From assembly GCA_964058845.1 (NCBI GenBank), contig CAXKVR010000778.1, forward strand, positions 1 to 30,523: a stretch of 30,523 nt of DNA, given 5' to 3'. Origin of the DNA: Carex sylvatica (Eukaryota; Streptophyta; Magnoliopsida; Poales; Cyperaceae). Both the position numbers and the translations under genes were made by a program. A model generated the notes under the pieces. The model searched no databases. It saw only the letters and a program-made list of their open reading frames with translations, and had not been told where the DNA came from. Within the stretch, counting starts at the first letter, position 1. Each line of letters opens with the position of its first letter. Of the stretch, positions 28,892 to 30,523 are shown piece after piece.

Positions 28892-30085
28892 GGGAAAATT
28901 TCTAGTATACCCATCTAAACTTTTGAAATAGCCAATTTTCCCATCAAAACACAATAATATCCAATATCCCCATACAAATTTAACATTCTTTCATTTATCC
29001 CCTTCTAACTATTTAACATTTAATTTAATTATTTTAAAAATTAAATTGACTAAAATGTTCTTCCCTCCCAATCCCACATTCTCTCCCAATTCTACCAATC
29101 CCTCTTAATACAAATTTAACTTTGTATCTTCTTATTCTCTTCTATTTCTTCTTTCATGCTCTTCATCTTGCAATGCTCCAAGCGCCTACATAATAGAGAA
29201 CTCTAGATCTTGAAACATAATGAAAAGATAAAAAATATCTTGTGGCTTTTCTTGTCTCCAGTATGGAAAAATTGTCCCCTTTGTTTCGCATCGCACTTGA
29301 CGAAAATATATTGGAAACTGATTTATTAATTAAAAGACTTGAAAATATATCATTGGAAATAACACTTGATTAAAAGATGATGATTATTCAAAGATGTTAA
29401 TAAACCAGTCTCGGCACTATATTTTTGTAAAAACAGAACCCCAGTGAAGGATAAGTATTTAATGTATTACTCAACTAATATCTTGAAGGAAGCTTTGAGG
29501 CAACTAACAACATAGGACAAATATCGAGTATTATCACTGACATGGTTGAATATTATATTAAAAAAAACATGATACATCTCCAATATACCATCCTCAGAAG
29601 TCGGGTCATCCAGAAACCAATTTACAATCCAATAATTGAAACAAATATCCATCAGGTCTCTCATGCCAGCAATACTTGATTGTGCCTACTGTACCTCAAA
29701 CAGCAAATTGACGACCACATGACCATGGCGAGCAGGATCGATGAGGAGGAGATTAAAGAGGAGAAATAAAAAGAGAACAAGAAGAAGTGAGAAATAAGAG
29801 AGAACAAGAAGAGACATGAAAAGCAAAAGAGAAATAACATAGGATGAGAGGAGACTCTTAAATTTCTATTAACAGGGATCAGTAGAATTGGGAGAGAAGA
29901 TGGGATTGGGAGGGAAGGGCAAATTAGTCAATTTAATTTTTAAAATAATTAAATTAAATGTTAAATTGTTAAAATGAGATAAAGAAAATAATATTAAATT
30001 TGTATGGGGATATTGGATATTGTTGTGTTTTGATAGGAAAATTGGCTATTTCAAAAATTTAGATGGGTACACTAGAAATTTTCTC
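28892..30085. mobile_element. Inner MULE-like element, 1,194 bp, with perfect 9-bp target duplication
   Basis: It is flanked by identical ATAAAATAA at 28883-28891 and 30086-30094. It starts GGGAAAATTTCTAG and ends with the complement of GAGAAAATTTCTAG. TIRs are about 220 bp, covering 28892-29110 and about 29870-30085. They are related in sequence to the outer element's TIR (CTTTTGAAATAGCC, AATATCCAATATCCC). The 9-bp duplication and long TIRs fit Mutator-like elements. The centre (29110-29870) holds no recognisable transposase. Confidence 0.82.
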
Positions 30086-30281
30086 ATAAAATAATTAGAC
30101 AAACTGGAATAATTTATTTAAATTAGAGAGGGTATATTGGTCAGTTTATTTTTTTAGAATAATTAAATTAAATGAGGATGAAAGGAAGAATATGAAATTA
30201 TAATGGGAATGTTGGATACTACAGTGTTTTAATGGAAAACTTAGCTATTTCAAAAATTTGTATAAACACACTAGATTCCCA

Positions 30282-30523
30282 AGAATTAAGTACTAGACAT
30301 GTGATACTACGTGATACTTTTGAGTGCGTATTACTTGCAAATGTTAGTTCCCAACGAGTCAAATTAAAACAGGCTTGCCATAGAGAATTTTTTTTAAAAA
30401 CCATAAATAAAAAACAATATTTTACCAAATCAACTTGAATGTTTTGATTTTTATAAAAATCATAAGAACTAAAATGTCATTTCGGTCAGAATTTTTTTTT
30501 CAAGATCGAATTGTCATTTTGGT
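30282..30523. other. Right flank, AT-rich
   Basis: It begins with the right target duplication of the outer element (30282-30290). No gene seen. Confidence 0.3.

Larger units (their letters stand above)
27720..30281. mobile_element. Outer MULE-like element with TIRs of about 350 bp, interrupted by a relative
   Basis: The left TIR runs about 27720-28080. The right TIR is split: its outer part is 30095-30281 and its inner part about 28735-28891, separated by the inner element. Matching blocks include TTTCTAGTG at the tips, GAAATAACC/GAAATAGCT, AACTGAGTTTAC/CACTGAGTTTAC, and GAGAAACTTGGGTTTCTCCA on both arms. Flanks ATAATTAAG (27711) and AGAATTAAG (30282) agree at 8 of 9 bases, as for an old 9-bp MULE-type duplication. 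The interior (28080-28735) has no intact gene, so the element is non-autonomous. Confidence 0.72.

Overview
This is plant nuclear DNA, very probably from a eudicot. It is AT-rich, has spliced genes with GT-AG introns, plant MITE and MULE debris, and one intact Ty3/gypsy element of the Athila type. No tRNA, rRNA or CRISPR array was seen. The species cannot be named from the sequence.

Left part (1-8384). A small three-coding-exon gene for an 88-aa protein lies at 2128-3549, with a non-coding upstream exon ending at 870. Its 5' half is copied twice further right. The direct copy (5013-6228) is abutted tail-to-tail by an inverted copy (6230-8384), which makes a long potential hairpin. Between gene and copies lie a 491-bp GGGTACC-rich insertion with a perfect 10-bp target duplication and a minus-strand RNase H-like fragment.

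Middle (8385-13296). This is gene-poor DNA holding a small inverted-repeat element, a degenerate tandem array and a broken PIF/Harbinger transposase end.

Retrotransposon (13302-25303). It is a 12,002-bp element with two 1,467-bp LTRs differing at one base by my reading, a perfect 5-bp target duplication (GTTTA), an 18/18 tRNA-Asp primer site, gag-PR-RT-RNaseH-IN, a separate 444-aa ORF and a polypurine tract. A TGA in the reverse transcriptase breaks pol. The most unusual feature is about 35 copies of a 13-bp dyad (RTACGG-N-CCGTAC). They are mostly set in pairs 20-21 bp apart, and are spread over the LTRs, leader, inter-domain linkers of the polyprotein and both flanks of the 444-aa ORF. I propose this as a candidate undescribed cis-acting system.

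Right part (25309-30523). Two small MITE-like elements precede an intronless gene for a proteasome assembly chaperone 1-like protein (26121-26858). A pair of nested long-TIR elements of one MULE-like family follows (27720-30281), the younger one inserted inside the right TIR of the older.
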